From assembly GCA_037179385.1 (NCBI GenBank), contig CM074190.1:10375706-10439705 (forward strand): a stretch of 64,000 bases of DNA. Direction: 5' to 3'. A program made the translations under genes and the position numbers. This DNA comes from Holothuria scabra. Its lineage: Eukaryota; Echinodermata; Holothuroidea; Aspidochirotida; Holothuriidae. This document shows, piece by piece, positions 46,574 through 59,743 of the stretch. A model generated the notes under the pieces. It was given only the letters and a program-made list of their open reading frames with translations. It was not told the origin of the DNA and did not search any database. The first letter of the stretch is position 1; each line of letters opens with the position of its first letter.

Positions 46574-49500
46574 CTGAGGGAAAACAAAAAAGTTTAGAAA
46601 TGTGAATGAAAAAACGAATTTTTCTATCTGGTTGTTTACTTCATCTTCATGTAGTGTAGAAAAGAAATGGGTTGAGTTCAATGGATGGAAATGTGAGGTA
46701 ACATTATGCAAGTGGTTCATGAATCCAGAAGTTGGATTGGATCCATGTACGAATTACGGAAACTCCCATGCATCCCTATGCCTATGACAGGATGTGGTGA
46801 GTGGTGAGGGAAATGAAGCATGCAAAATCTTATAAGAAGTAGCCTTTTCGTCATAAAGCATATTCTATGCATTAAGCACATGTTAAAATAGGTCAAAACT
46901 TTTAACTTTTAAGTAGGCCTATATGGTTTACATATTTATATGTATTTCAACTTTTTCTTTTTGGTAAGAAACATAGGTGCGACAGACGGGGGGGGGGGGC
47001 GGGTGGGGGATTCTGGGAGCTTTATATTTCTTAAATTTCTTGTTGGTTCTTAAAACGGCAACAGAAAATCATAACTCAAGTTTTGGCTTTAAATTTCAGT
47101 TTGTTCCAACAGTGCCTGTCACTGAAATTGTTCCAGGTGGGAAATAATTCAGTGAATACATTCATGATTTCGAAGAGATTGCTTAAACTCTGCCATTTTG
47201 TTGTTGATGTTAGACTCCACCCATTAGTAGGCGTGGACTTTATTTCTGGAAAGAGTTTTGAATATGCATAACTTACCAGGATGTGAAACAGACTCAAGGT
47301 AATATGTATCCTTGCCTTCAGTGACTGGATTCCCCCTAAATAGCCTGTCATAATCGTCGAATTCCAGATAAGACCCCGCATCAAATTCTGCTTTCGACGA
47401 CTATAATAAAAGAAAATTTGAGTAAGTGTTCAATAAGAAAATTTTAAGTGCTTATATGTGAATAAAACTTCGAGTATTTTCGTGGTCCTTCTGCTATAGG
47501 CTACTATAACAGAATTATGCACCATGAAATGATTGAAATGATTAAAATTAATCAGTAATTTTGCTGCAATGAACACTGCAGAATAAGCACGCGGGGGTAA
47601 TCTGGGCACGCCCCCCCCCCTTTTGGCAAAAAATTATCAAACAACAAGTTCTGTGAAGAAATATTTTCCCTACCTTATACTCATGTGTAGAGAACTACAT
47701 GTGTCACTTTCTTTTTTTCATAACGTTAATATGGGCCGACCAGTTGGCAAATTGTCAGGTGCTCTCGTAATGCAACCAAGCACATGTAGCACACATGTTT
47801 CGAGAGCCACTTCCTTATTCTTATTAAAACTTAGGGAAATTTGGTTTCTAAACAGCGATCGGTACTACAGAATGCACAGACTGACCAAAAATATAATTAA
47901 TGATACATTCAAGGTTAGACTGCACTAGCAATAAATTTATAGTAAATATGATTTTACGTCAAACTAGAATATACTCGTGGGTGATTATGACAACCTGCAC
48001 GAACAGTATTTGCAGCTTTTATATATCAAGGTTTAGAGAATAATTACTTTAGTGAACAATTTTACTGTCCAGGTGAAAAGTTTCATAATAAACAGATAAA
48101 TGGGCTTATTCTGCAAAAGCACTGTCATATTCTTTACCGGTACATGATGAATATCGTATCAGCTACGTGAGTGACAATTATTATACAAGTTACGTAGCAA
48201 GTATCTGTAACTAAGTTGGTACAGTACGTAATAGTTATGGGTATAGGCAGGCCAATACGTTGACATAATTTTTCCGTGAGTATGTACAGTAAAATTATTG
48301 TAACCCAATTATTTTTTTGATCATGTCCTATTTAGAGCGTCTTAGTTTAGTCTGTCATACGGCAAGTGGAGCGAAAATAGAAACAACGGCCGGGAGAATT
48401 ATATGTATTTTTCTCCATCGTAGATTCTCTCTGTACAATGACACTAGCAGGTTTGATGCGTGTCGCTTTTATTTTGGCCACCGTATGGTTGCTGCAAAAC
48501 GAAGTGTCTCTTACACACAATCCTTTGTCTTTGTTAGTGATAATAAGTAAGGGCCGATGGGCAAAGTTTGTTTACGCTAACTTGGATGTAATATTCATTC
48601 ATGTTACCTATCGTTAGGCTTTTGAGCAAAGCTAGGTACAACCCATAGGCCTACATTTTGGATTGGGAGATCTCATAACACCTTTCTGGTTAAATCGACT
48701 AGCGGGGCTGAGATTATATGCAAATGATTACAGCTCGACATTTTTTGCTTTAAAAAAAGTAGGCATCTCACCATTTTCACGATACATGGACTTTCACCAG
48801 GCACTATGTTACAGGCCGATATTGTCTTTCCGGTGCCAACGTTGTACAGTAAACGAGAGAGAGTATCATCATGTTTAATGCAAAACTGTTGTTTCCAGAG
48901 ATCTAAACGTGTAGTAAATGACAAAAACGTATCAGGTAAGGAGATGCAAAGCATCCCACCCATTTCCTGCACCGTGTGATATTCACATTGAAAGTTGGTC
49001 GGGTCGAGGTAGTCGTACCATAACTCCTGCACCTACCGATCCCGCAAACCAACTCTAGTCCCTTTTCTTACCTCTCCCTCTAAGCCAATTCTATCCCAAC
49101 CAAACAATGAAAATATACTCCATATCAACAAATCGCCTCTCTCTCAAATATGACTCTTTCGCTTTCGTATGCAAGATTGTAAACAAAAAGCAACTTAATA
49201 TGCAAGCTCAATGTCTTGAACAAGACTTGGCAGATACAAAACAGTTAAGCTGGCAAAAATAGACGATTTAAACATTCTTTAATCAATGACTCATCCCAAA
49301 ATTTATCCTTTTTGACCCACGTCACACAACCCGACACGTCCGAAGCCCCTATGATACAAGCTGCAGGCAATTGGTTCCTTAACGATTGGAAGCACCGTAA
49401 CAGGTACCTACCTTTAAATGAAAAAAACGGTTTTAATGTGAAAATGAACCAAACGTGTTGTTATGTTACTCATTTTTTCGCGGCACCGCTAGTTAACTTA

Positions 49501-52500
49501 CAATTGGGGTTTTGCTCTTCACCCTGAGAGAGAATTGAAGCCTTGAGTGTCATATCTTGCTGTGCACAGAGGTATCTCGGGTTTCCGCCGACGTAAACAG
49601 AAATATAAAAATGACGCTCTTGAAGTTGTTTGCTGAAGTATCTTGTAGACCTTACTATGTTAACTTCAGTTTTAACTTGGATGAAATCATCTACATGAAA
49701 AAATATACATGAAATGATACATTAGTTCTTTCTGCCATACTTTGACCAAAAATACGTTTGATGTATAAGATCGTTGGAAGTTGCTAAAAGTATTTTTAAA
49801 TCCTGATTTTTTCGAAAAAATAACGTTTTAGAAGTCATAAAATTCATCAAGTTTGGTTAGTTCTACTAGATATATCGATACATTAATGCAACGAATGGTG
49901 AGCCCTCACAAAAGGAAAATACATTTTGAAAATTTGCAATTGAATCTTTGTTTCTGACGTCAGTAAATAAATAGTTTACAGTTTTAAAAGCGTGGTTGCT
50001 GCATCGCTGCAAGTAGAAATTGTGCTTTGCAGTTTGATGACACATCAAGGCGTATCTTTTGACCAGGTGGCTGTGAGAGACAACAAGGGCTGTGGTCGAT
50101 TCAGGACTCGGATTCGTGATTTCAGAATTTGAAGGACTCGGCGAGAGACTTTGAAGTACAGGGACTCGAGTCCAAACAAAATGTGGATCGAGTCCTTGAG
50201 ATTTGAAATTTCCGGACTTGTGAATCGCACTCTCAGGACTCAACTACATAACTGAAGATAACTACATTGTCTGACGAAAATAGCGAGGAGATTGGATTAT
50301 GTTTCATAAAAAGTAGAAACAGTGTGCAAACATGAATATTTAGAGCGTGTACACTTATGTCGAGTTGTTTGCTTACCATCCATTGTAACCGTTACATGAA
50401 TTATCAATTCCTCGTAACCCACTGCTTTTCCATCAGACTCGTCCTCGCTTTCAGGTAAACGGAGTATTTTCTAAAATGGTTTAGAAAAAGGTGTGTTAAG
50501 AAAACATCAAGCTTATTTATAAAAGGGGGGTTAGCACCTCAGTGCTTATTTTTACAGGTGGTGTGACATGAAAATGACAAAGTTGGGTTTTTCATGTGTA
50601 AGGCATTGGAAACCTAGAAAATGGCCTAAATTCTCATTAAAATCAGTCCAAAATTGACCATTGTCTAGGGTTTTTTAAATTTGTACTAAATCATGCATAA
50701 ACATGAGCTCAGTATGTAAATTTGGGATGTCTAGGGAGACACATATCATATATGGCTAAAGTTGTCCTTTGTTTTTGCAATCTTCATTTCAAGGACAATT
50801 TTAATATTAGTATGTTCTGAGAATGTCCTGAGGGTTTTATTTTTCAAGTTCAAATTGTTTCCTTGAAAACCACCAGTTTCAATTACCAAGCCATAAACTG
50901 TCTGATGAGTTAGTAAGAGATAATTAATGTATGGTAAACAAAGAAATGTTGACACTGTTTAACACTCCACATTATTTTAGCATAAGAAACAAAAGTTGCT
51001 TCAGACACATTCAGACTTTGAAGAGGTATATTTAAAGAACCGTAAAAGATACTGATATAATGCATTCCAAATGATTTCTCCGTAGGAAAGCAAACTCCTT
51101 AACTTCCAAAGAAAATCATGGCTTTTGCTTACATGTCACACAGGCTTTAAGGGATCGTCCTCACTGTCATGTGATGTCAACACAAAGGGAATGGACATGT
51201 ACCAACATACACCGTAGGTAGCCGAAGGGTATTAAAAATAAAAAATAATTATTATAATAATAAAATATTCTTCGTATGAGTTATGCTCCCCATCCATCCA
51301 AAGGGAACCCCGTCCCCATATACACATTAGACTGACCACAGAGTTGCAACTCCATGGACTCACTCTACAATACGGACCTTTCATGCATACCCGGGTTCTT
51401 ATTTTGTAGTTGAATACGCGGACCTGCGACTTGCATCAATGGATAGCTGCCAATTACTGTACGTCACAACTACAGGCAATACACGAATCCGGACAGCAAG
51501 TGATGGTCTGATTTCAGTCGGCCATAACTGGGTTCCATAACCTTTAAATCTTTCGATTTCCTTGCCTACCTCTATCATGGATGGTTGTACACTAGTTTGT
51601 ATCTTAAATTCTTCAAGTTCACTAAATATGAGGGTTTGAAATTCATGTAAACAATAAATAAAGACGGTTTAGGCTAATGGACCCCACGTATGGCGGCCTA
51701 CAGTCACTAAAAACAAGCGCTAATCGGATTCTTCTATAGCAAACGCCATGTCTGTGGACAAGATTGTAAATACATATAGCATTTGCACGTGGGAACTATC
51801 GATGTAGCCCGTGGGCTGGAGAGGCCCACCTAGCACCCCCTCCCTAGAATTTATGATAGGGATAGGATTATGTAAATTTTCAGATTTTTTATGATACCGT
51901 TGGTTTCTTTGGGATGAAATATGGTTTCTATAGGTTTTAATGTTGACAGTGCACGACAGCTGAGTGACTATGATTTGGAGGTTGGGGAAATTCAAATAGC
52001 AATAACTCTGGAAAAAATTGTTACATTTTGATGAGCGACCTATCAAAATGTTTGCCTTGATCAACTCTACCAAACAAAAAACGAAAAATGCAAATTATTT
52101 GCAATATGAGGTCACCAGAGGTCAAAATGTCGATAATTTTGAACGCTGCCCATGGACCTCACAGGGTTTTGCCACTGATCCCACCCAATGAGCCAGGCGC
52201 TTCACATTCGCAGAAACCCCCGACGCCACTGAGTGGAGTACAACAGTGCCCCCTACAACATTTTTTTGTCCCATAGGGTCCCCTTAGAATGAAAAGTAGT
52301 AGTTTCACTGGGACCGGAAGCAGGCTTACTACTACAAGTAATAACACCTAATAACGCACAGACAGCTAAGAATTAAAGGTCAGCAAAAGGTCAAAGGTTA
52401 GAAGTTTAAGAAGATGGCTATGGCAGGGAGATGTTATTAGACCACCTCCCTTCCTAATTTATGGTATCGTAAACATCTGTTTCCCGCTCCGGACGCTCTT

Positions 52501-55500
52501 GGCAGGGGGTTGTCAGCTCCCTGTTCAACAATAAGTGCCCGGAGATCATTCAGTGGAAGGCAGTTTTCCATTATTTTTACTTGAAACTATTTTTAAATTA
52601 CCTATTTGGAATAAGCAATGGACAGTTTTATTAACTATCTAACAAAATATCAACTCATGTTATTAAATTGTTTTTGTTCAACTTTCCCAAGAGGAAATTT
52701 GAAAAACAATGTCGGTGGCTCGGGCAAACTTACCAAGGTGAATGTGGTTTCGAATGTTAAATTCCAGAAGAGGCTTTGAACCTCTGCAAGTGACATATTT
52801 CGAACGTCTTTTCCTGCAACGTGGGTTACTATGTCGCCAACTCTGAAATATAATAGAAGTTTTAGTTATTGGTCTGCAAACTGTTTAAAACACCAATGGT
52901 GTTGAATACATATTCCATGCTAAAAAGCTTTTGATTCGTTCCAGTAAATGCTCAAATTTAGAGACTATCTGTTCTAGAGAATGCGCCCTTTCTGTATGTC
53001 TCTATAACAAATTTAATACTGTCCGCCGTGTATTCGCATGCGTCCTGAATCCACGTCTGCCAGTGGATGCATGGACACAGAAAGAGGGAGAAACACATTC
53101 ACAGAAGAGCAGCGATCTCGGTTGCAGGTCTTTTTTAAAACAGGAAGTGATGTTCGATTTGGCAAATATTATCTGAGCAGACTTCTCAGAGTCTTAAGTT
53201 GGTGTAGGGCACGCGCTTTGGCGAGACGATGCATTCTATGGATTGTGGGCCCAATAATTGGTGTGGTTCGGTTTTGGTCAAAGCAAACTGGTATCAGATA
53301 GGTAACATACCAAAATTTTATTTAGAAGGATCTAAGTATTAGCCGACAATTTGAGTGATTCCTGCTCTTCTAGTTCATCTGTCATATACATAACGCCCTA
53401 TCGATTTTTAAATGTGTTTGTGTGTATCGTTTACGGCCCTGTACGACATTATCCGGTTTCATAAAGCGTTATGATCGATCTTTGCCCTTGTCTGCCATGC
53501 AACCACCAGTCCCTCTATTCAGATTGAGATCTATTTTAACCAGTTTTGAGAACAGGGACTCTTGTAATCTTTCCGTACGCAATAGCTTCATGGTGTGATC
53601 AATGTCTGCCAGCTCTGCCAGTTCAATGATGACGTCACGACAACCATGACAGTCCCCATACAGCAACTTATTGCTGATACCTCACACAATGGTAGCTCTC
53701 AAGAGACATACATCACGCTGATAAACGTTATTTCTTATAGCTATAACATTCATAATCCCCAAGTATTGAAATGGTCAATTTACCTGATGCCTTTGTCAGC
53801 TATGAGTCCGTCTTCCATAACCTTTCGCACAATGAATCCACCATTTTTATGCTCCCGGAAGTGTATGCCAAGGTTGATATTGTCACTGTAACCACGATAA
53901 GGGTGTTTTATCACGATGTTGCTTTCAAACTGTTCCTCGGCTATGTTTTCTCGTTCAAATCCAATCTAAAAAGAAGTTCTTCACATGTTAATCTCAGTAC
54001 TTTTTTTATACATTTTCAACTATGTAGGCCAGGGAACATTTCATGAGCATTTCTTATAGGAAGTACTGAGCTGCTTTCAGCATGCAAGAAAATCATCAAA
54101 TGACTGAAGTAGGCCAAGACGTTCTTCGCGTACACCCCAAGACAAAAGAATCAAAAGGAGGCTTTGACTTACAGTAGCCTCTAAGTGCGTGGGAAGTGGG
54201 AGAAGGGCCCATCTCAGTTTGAGACTAAAACTCGTGATCTGTTTCTTACTCACATATGTCAAAGATTTTCAACAACTTTCTTTTTAAGGACTGTTCAAAT
54301 ATTACACCACAAGAAATTTTACAAAATGTAAATATTTAAAAACATTCCAATAGGCGGGGGACACCTACCTCCTATCTACCAGATGGTGGGCAACCAAGAC
54401 TTGTACCATATACTTGAACGTAAAATAAGCAAACGTGGTATCTTACGAACCATTTTTCCCCTTTTCTCTGACAGATGTAGGTCAAGACCTCTCGCACCCT
54501 GCAGTTGAAGGGTAAATACCTTGCTCACGCGAGTAGGATGGTCCCTGAATCCGTAAGGCCTGTATACACGAGCAACATTTGTCAAACATTCTCAAAGCAC
54601 TCCACCTGCAACAAACCAAAAACATGCTTATTTTCGGTTTGTTGCACAATGTAGACAGAGTAAAAACAATTTGAAAAAAAATTGAAAATGTTTTGCGACT
54701 GTTTTGAAAAGAATTGACAGGACATTTCTTTTGCAACATTTGCAAAACATTTTCAGAACATGCTGTACACCCTGTCTACACTGTGCAATAAACCGAAAAC
54801 AGCTCATGTTTTTGGATCTGTTGCCAGTGTATGTTTTGGAAATGTTTTGGGAATGTTTCGCAAATGTTGCCCGTGTTCACAGACCTTTAGTTACCTATTG
54901 CGTATATGGGTCTTAAAGGGCAAGAGCAAACACCCCAACTTGAAGTAGTGAATTAGACTGCCATGTTTCATGATTGGCTGTTGAGCGTCATGTAACAACA
55001 TGTTTCTCCTCACACGTGAAATATACTAGGAGTAACTGCTTCGTTTACCTTGCATATGCAATATTGAAGTCATAAAATACTATGAAAGATTCTGCGAAGA
55101 AAAATAAGAAAATTGTGCTATTTAGCTGTTAATCCAAAATAAGTTTTATAGGGGGAGGACTCCTCTTGGCCTTTAAATAGAAATGAATTTATTTTTCAAA
55201 CGATATTTTTTCAGACAGAGCGGCACATCACTTTTGGTCCATGTAGACCAAACCTGCAGAGCTGTTGCGACTGAGTCCGTCGGTGTGGGAATCGAACCGA
55301 ATCGAACCGAATAAAAGCATCCACCTTTAACCATAGGGAAGCCCCTTTCCGACGGTTAAAGGTGGATGCTTTTTAAAGTCTACTTTCAAAATGTGAGAAT
55401 CATGAAACAGTTGGGACGAGGTTAGGTTAGCTTAGATAGACGACCCGGTTTCCAACCGATCGGTTAATGTCGAACCCTCCACGGCCCTTCTTCAGTTAAG

Positions 55501-57815
55501 GCTCACTTGCTTGTTTTCGCTACTCCATTGCTTATGCTGAGCATCAAGCACAATTGCAGAAGGTTCCGAGTTTTTTTTTTGTTGTTGTTGTTGTTATTAG
55601 GACGAAAATGAATTTATTTTTGCAAGTATGCAACCGAGTCCACCTAATCTGCGTCTGACCCAATTCGGTTGCAGCGTCCAAATTCCGAAACTGTCCCTAG
55701 TCCAAGCCGAGTCCGATTCCAGAGGATGTGTGTTAGCGCCGAATCCGAGCGCATAAAACTTTAGAAATTGGTTAAGAGGCTGGAAAGGTTTACAATTTAA
55801 TGTTCTAGCAAACCACCTTGAAAGTCAATACCCGGGAAACGTTAATGATGTAATAGAAAATGAACAGTGCTTTTTCAATTAGTTTTAAATGTTAGAGAAA
55901 AGTCACAAAACAGAAGTCCATCGGCATTTCTGGGAGTTTGCCTTCTCACAAATCGCCTGTATTGGTTATGTTTAGTCATTTAAGATAAAGTGAAACTGGG
56001 GAAAACAATCTGGGCAAAAGGACAGCTGGATTCGTCTCCTGCACCATTGCAGAAAGACATCTCGACCAAAAAGAGAAAGGGAATTTAGTAATGTAAAAGC
56101 TAGGTCTATCGTCAATTCAAATCGAAAGGAAAAGTTCCAGGTATTTGTTGAAGAGGAACTTGGCCATAAAAATGACATAATTACAATAAACCAGGTTGTA
56201 TAAAGCACAAGTGAAGTATACCTATTCAAAACTTTACCACTCCCTCCCTAGGGTTTACATTAGGCCTACGCTAACAGTCATTTGAAATGTCGATAGGTTG
56301 CAATACGAAGCTGCTGTAAATGACTGACGAAAGGAAAGCCTTTCCGTTTCCGCAAAATCAAAGGATCATTTAGGGTTTGCGGGTATTGTAATATAATTTG
56401 GTTCAAGTGTACAGTGTATTAAATCATTATGGCGTACGGTGAACAGTATACCCTCAAATTGCTGTCAATAAATATAAAGAAGGGAAAACGAAACAGACGT
56501 AGCATCTAGCAAAGGATAACGGCACGTTGGTTAATGGGTAGGCCTTAACATATAATCAAAAGGACTGTGTATAGAAAAAATATAAGTTGTTTTCCTTCCA
56601 TGAAGCTAAGAATATAGCAGAAGTTGACAGAAAACAAATATTCTTCCGAAAGAGGATACATTGCAGCACTGCCTTCAAAGGTCAAGAGCAGACCCCCCAA
56701 ACTTACTTGAAGCAACAAGCTAAATAGCAGTTTCTTATTTCTCTTCACATAATCTTTCATAATATTTTCTATGACTTTAATATTGTATATACAAGGTGAA
56801 TTAAGCAGTTGCTCTAGTAAATTTCACATTTGAGGAGAAAAAAATGTTCTCACATGACTCTCAACAGCCAACCATGAAACAGGATAGCAGTCTACTAAAG
56901 CCTACACTACTTCAAATAAAGGTGACTGATCGTACGCTTTAAATAAACTCACTGACAAGTTTCTACACTTCTGGGGATTTGAAAAGGAGATTTACAATTC
57001 GAACTGTAAAATTGCTCACAGCATTCGTATGTTTCCTGTTGCAACTGCTACAGAAAATATCGGTATGCATTTCATGCTGAGCAAATATATTCAAATAGGT
57101 ACACTAGTTAAATCGTAGGCCTACAAAGAATAGATAAATTTGAAAATTTGCGGAACAGGAATGTCCCTAATATACTGAGTGAATTGGCAACCAGTTTCAT
57201 TCAAGGGAAAGATCATTTGTAGCTAATTTGGATCAGGGAGTTCTTTGGACTGAAAGAACCAGACTAGTTTGAATTTACACGACAAATCCCTTCCAGTGTA
57301 CTCCATGGTCCATACCAGTGCAAGTCTTACAGAAATTACAAAGCGAGTAAAAAGCAATGAAAACGGCATATTTCAGGGGCATGAAGTTAGTGCTTGTTTT
57401 GTTAGCTATTAAGGTAGCATTCTTGAAAGTTTCTAAACGGGCGCAATGTTTCTCTAGAAGACACCAGTGCATGCCGTGGGTATGGTAAGCATGTAAAGTA
57501 CAGTAAGGCACAAACCTGGGTAGATATCCTTCCTCCGGTCACCACGTCCAAAGAATGTTCAAAGAACCCTTGAAGTGCTCTTCCTGCACAGTCAGGGTCA
57601 TCCCCTGGGCTGGTTGCCTCCTCACGTTTGTCGTTGTCATAGTGGTTTCCCTCTGCCTCGTTCGCATCCCCTCCTAGCTGGACGTCTCCCAGTCGACCAG
57701 CAAGAATCGTTCTTTCAGACCTCTGCCTTTTCAATGCAGGTGTCGTGGAGTGGCCATCATCTCCTCTTTCCCGTATTTGCCCTCTTGAAATATCGTGACC
57801 ATTTGCCTCCGCCAT
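46464..57815 (-). CDS. Gene A: PDZ domain plus IL-1-like beta-trefoil protein (7 exons, 349 aa)
   Basis: Hand-built join on the minus strand: 57815-57516, 53965-53784, 52842-52734, 50470-50377, 48902-48772, 47400-47277, 46573-46464. The total is 1050 nt, giving 349 codons plus TAA. Every junction is GT-AG and in frame (phases 0,2,0,1,0,1). Residues 1-100 are polar and acidic with a basic patch KRQRSER (29-35) and no signal peptide. Residues ~125-200 form a PDZ domain: carboxylate-binding loop NLGIHF, then GGFIVRKVMEDGLI and VGDIVTHVAGKDVRNMSLAE. Residues ~212-349 look like an IL-1-family trefoil: YLEF, then TYYLESVSHPAYYMC, an LEM strand, and a final FHFEF. The start ATG has A at -3 and G at +4. 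The linker carries DESD-G (207-211). An ETS-like CGGAAGTG lies about 140 bp upstream (57954-57961). The PDZ call is firm. The IL-1 call rests on motif order and on similarity to gene B. FGF, fascin or another trefoil remains possible. Confidence 0.72.
47277..47400 (-). CDS. Gene A exon 6: trefoil-like strands including YYLESVSHP
   Basis: This exon has 124 nt. The acceptor is CTTTTATTATAG|TCGTCG and the donor CATCCTG|GTAAGT (phase 1). It encodes SYLEFDDYDRLFRGNP and DTYYLESVSHP. The F/Y-x-ES-x(3)-P block is the first part of the IL-1 family signature pattern as I know it ([FC]-x-S-[ASLV]-x2-P-x2-[FYLIV]). Confidence 0.72.
48772..48902 (-). CDS. Gene A exon 5: middle of trefoil-like region
   Basis: This exon has 131 nt. 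The acceptor CTACACGTTTAG|AT follows a pyrimidine-rich tract, and the donor is AAAATG|GTGAG (phase 0). It encodes DLWKQQFCIKHDDTLSRLLY and then NVGTGKTISACNIVPG. The open frame extends upstream of the acceptor, so the 5' edge was chosen by phase (the preceding exon ends in phase 1) and by the tract. Gene B exon 5 shares the VT-x-T-x-(D/E)-(D/Q)-L start and the same DNA at the donor (GAAAATG|GTGAG). Confidence 0.65.
50377..50470 (-). CDS. Gene A exon 4: linker with DESD-G and first trefoil strand
   Basis: This exon has 94 nt. The acceptor is CCATTTTAG|AAAATAC and the donor ATGGATG|GTAAG (phase 1). It encodes KILRLPESEDESDGKAVGYE and then a beta strand, LIIHVTVTM. The acidic DESD-G motif (residues 207-211) separates the PDZ domain from the trefoil-like region. 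Gene B exon 4 aligns at the same place. Confidence 0.75.
52734..52842 (-). CDS. Gene A exon 3: C-terminal half of PDZ domain
   Basis: This exon has 109 nt, exactly the length of gene B exon 3. The acceptor is TATTTCAG|AGTTGG and the donor ACCTTG|GTAAG (phase 0). It encodes VGDIVTHVAGKDVRNMSLAE and a final aromatic-rich strand, the classic PDZ pattern of a GD-x-I-x-x-V/I turn, then an x-G-x-x-V strand, then the alphaB helix. Confidence 0.82.
53784..53965 (-). CDS. Gene A exon 2: N-terminal half of PDZ domain
   Basis: This exon has 182 nt. The acceptor is CTTTTTAG|ATTGG and the donor GGCATCAG|GTAAAT (phase 2). It encodes the strand before the binding loop, the loop NLGIHF (a GLGF-type motif), an REH box, and strand/helix residues GGFIVRKVMEDGLIADKG. 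Gene B exon 2 aligns over MGLHIEEH and RIARMIKGGIA and ends in the same phase. Confidence 0.8.
54917..55172. mobile_element. TTAA-flanked MITE, AGGGCAAG family
   Basis: TTAA then AGGGCAAGAGCAAACACCCC. The right end inverts to AGGCCAAGAGGAGTCCTCCC before TTAA. Interior TTTCATGATTGGCTGTTGAG matches the family. Confidence 0.7.
56678..56938. mobile_element. TTAA MITE, AGGGCAAG family
   Basis: AGGTCAAGAGCAGACCCCCC at the left. The right end inverts to AGCGTACGATCAGTCACC and is followed by TTAA. Interior CAACCATGAAACAGGATA is shared with 4208-4445. Confidence 0.6.
57516..57815 (-). CDS. Gene A exon 1: start codon and disordered N-terminus
   Basis: This exon has 300 nt and 100 codons and ends in phase 0 at CCCAG|GTTTGT. 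The ATG at 57815 sits in ATAATGG, a strong start context. The frame stays open upstream of this ATG but has no other ATG. The product begins MAEANGHD, is rich in Asp, Glu, Gly and Arg, and ends in a more hydrophobic stretch (ALQGFFEHSLDVVTGG) that could form a short helix ahead of the PDZ domain. It shows no similarity to gene B exon 1. Confidence 0.7.
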
Positions 57816-58264
57816 TATGAACTTAGAATATTTCAGATTCAAGAATTTGTGAATTGAACAAAGCAACTGTCATGTAAAGTGGGGTGTCCTTCGATACGTT
57901 CTATTCAAAAATGGAGCTTCGTCTTGTTGGACGCGCCGTTAAATCACCTATCCCACTTCCGTCTAGAGTTCCGCATAAACTGGAAACGTTTTCAGTGAAG
58001 CTAACCTGAGGTAACAATGCCCTGCTCTGAGCTGAGCTGTGGAAGGATTTCATGCAGCATGTATGGAAGAGGATGTATGGAAGAGTAGACGAGACATGAG
58101 TATGGTGTTTACAGTACCAGTGGAATTTGCCGTATTAAAGTAAAAACACAGCGCAATAGAATACGAGTGTAATTAAACCACTGATAACGCGAGGCCTTAA
58201 AGGTAAAGAGTAGTTCCCCCAAACTTATTTTGGGCCTCAAACGTTTGAGGCAATCACCTTTTAA

Positions 58265-58635
58265 AGGGGCTCATTGAGTAGATATTGATAACTAAATGAG
58301 AGTGTTAAAGGGTCACTACCACAGGACAATGTTTACAGTTAGCATTATAAGTCAAGTTTGATATCCAATAATTGTGGAAAAAGTGGAAATTTTGAATTTT
58401 TTGGTGTCCCGACTTATAACTGTTTTGTGCATAGCCTAGCTTAATTTGAAAAAGTGTCTGGTCACAAATTTTTGAAAACTGAATTGAACCATTAAGAACT
58501 CACTCATGCAACAGTTAATATGTAAGTAGGATATGGGGTTTCTCTAAGTTGGACCATTTTTCATTGGTATGTGAAGAAAACTTAGCAGGTTTGGTAAAAT
58601 TTGTTGACTTTCATGAACCAACTCAATGAGCCGCT
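58265..58635. mobile_element. TTAA-flanked MITE, GGCTCATTGAGT family
   Basis: TTAA then AGGGGCTCATTGAGT. The right end inverts to AGCGGCTCATTGAGTTGG before TTAA. No ORF. It lies ~450 bp upstream of the gene A start codon. Confidence 0.7.
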
Positions 58636-59211
58636 TTAAGCATTTTTCTTTTTTGCCATAATTTTCTTCAAAAGCCCTTCAAGTTTCTACACTGAACGCA
58701 CCGTGAAAACCCTGCATGTAGCGAATTGTAACTTCACTTCGTCAAGGTTGTCAAATGAGACTTACTTGTTATTTATGAGTAACTAAAACTGTAGACATCT
58801 TCAATATTTTTTTTTTTTTTTTTTTGCATTGTATTGAAGGGGCTGGGCCGGATGTCGAGTGGCTTTCTTTGGTTAACTGTTTACCTTTCAATCAGGGAAT
58901 TGTTTGTTGTTTGCTGTTTTGGCGTGAATTTATACTTGTCCCCTTGTCCTAGGCTGTGGGAGGGACACTTTTCTCTTCCCCTTTTCAGGAAACTGCGATT
59001 CCATTGCTTTTATAATCGTCATCTTTTCTTTAACTTGGACTTCGTCTGCTGGGACCGTATATGCAGAGGAGTAAAGGCGGAGTACCCGGAGGAAAACTCG
59101 AACTGGATATAAGTCAATGCACAAGTAAATCACAGCAGCTGGAACAGACAACTCCGCCACGTTCCATAAAGCTTTCTTTTAATTTTTAGATACTGAAGAA
59201 TTTAACAAGTT

Positions 59212-59743
59212 CAAAGGCGTAACCAGCGGGGGTCAGGGGGCGGGAAATTTTGCATGTGCTTATCTTGGAATGTGAATGATTAATTAAATATAGGCCTAGT
59301 ACATGTGCAGTTTCAGATTTTCACAGTTTAACTTAAGGCATGGTATAACTATTTCCACAGGTACAAAGCAGTAAAATGGTCAACTTGTGCAATAAACGGA
59401 GGAACAAACGATGCTTTGATGCCTTTTCGGCCAACCTATTAAGACTCTAGCAGGTCCCTCGTTGGCAAAAAGCAAACATTCATAGCAGAAGTATCAATTT
59501 CCAAACCTGTGTTTTAAAAAATTAGGGATATTTAGCTGAAATTCACAGGGCCAAAGACACTGGAAAGTGTCATTTCCGACAACCTGAGAGGCATTTTTAG
59601 CCAAAATTTTCTCTGTACGCTACGCGCCAACCGATGGTGGCGCTCCGCTTAGATAGTGTTATTCGTGCTAGCCCCCCCCCCATATCAACCTCCCCCCCTC
59701 AGCCCCCCCCCCCCCCAAATGAAAAAGTCTGGTTACGCCACTG
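59212..59743 (+). mobile_element. hAT-like MITE with perfect 8-bp target duplication
   Basis: AACAAGTT occurs at 59204-59211 and 59744-59751. The ends are CAAAGGCGTAACCAGC and, inverted, CAGTGGCGTAACCAGA. 532 bp, no ORF. It is an internally deleted relative of 5225-6600 and shares the right-end block with 2414-3940. Confidence 0.85.

Larger units (their letters stand above)
53970..57515. other. Gene A intron 1
   Basis: 3.5 kb intron with two TTAA MITEs (54917-55172, 56678-56938) and a diverged tandem duplication of ~170 bp near 54570-54870 (TTTGCAAAACATT / TTGCACAATGTAGACAG variants). No internal exon is supported. Confidence 0.45.

Noticed and set aside
48903..49032. 5' extension of gene A exon 5 (open frame continues upstream)
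   Set aside because: Including it breaks phase with exon 4. The acceptor CACGTTTAG at 48902 fits phase and has a pyrimidine tract.
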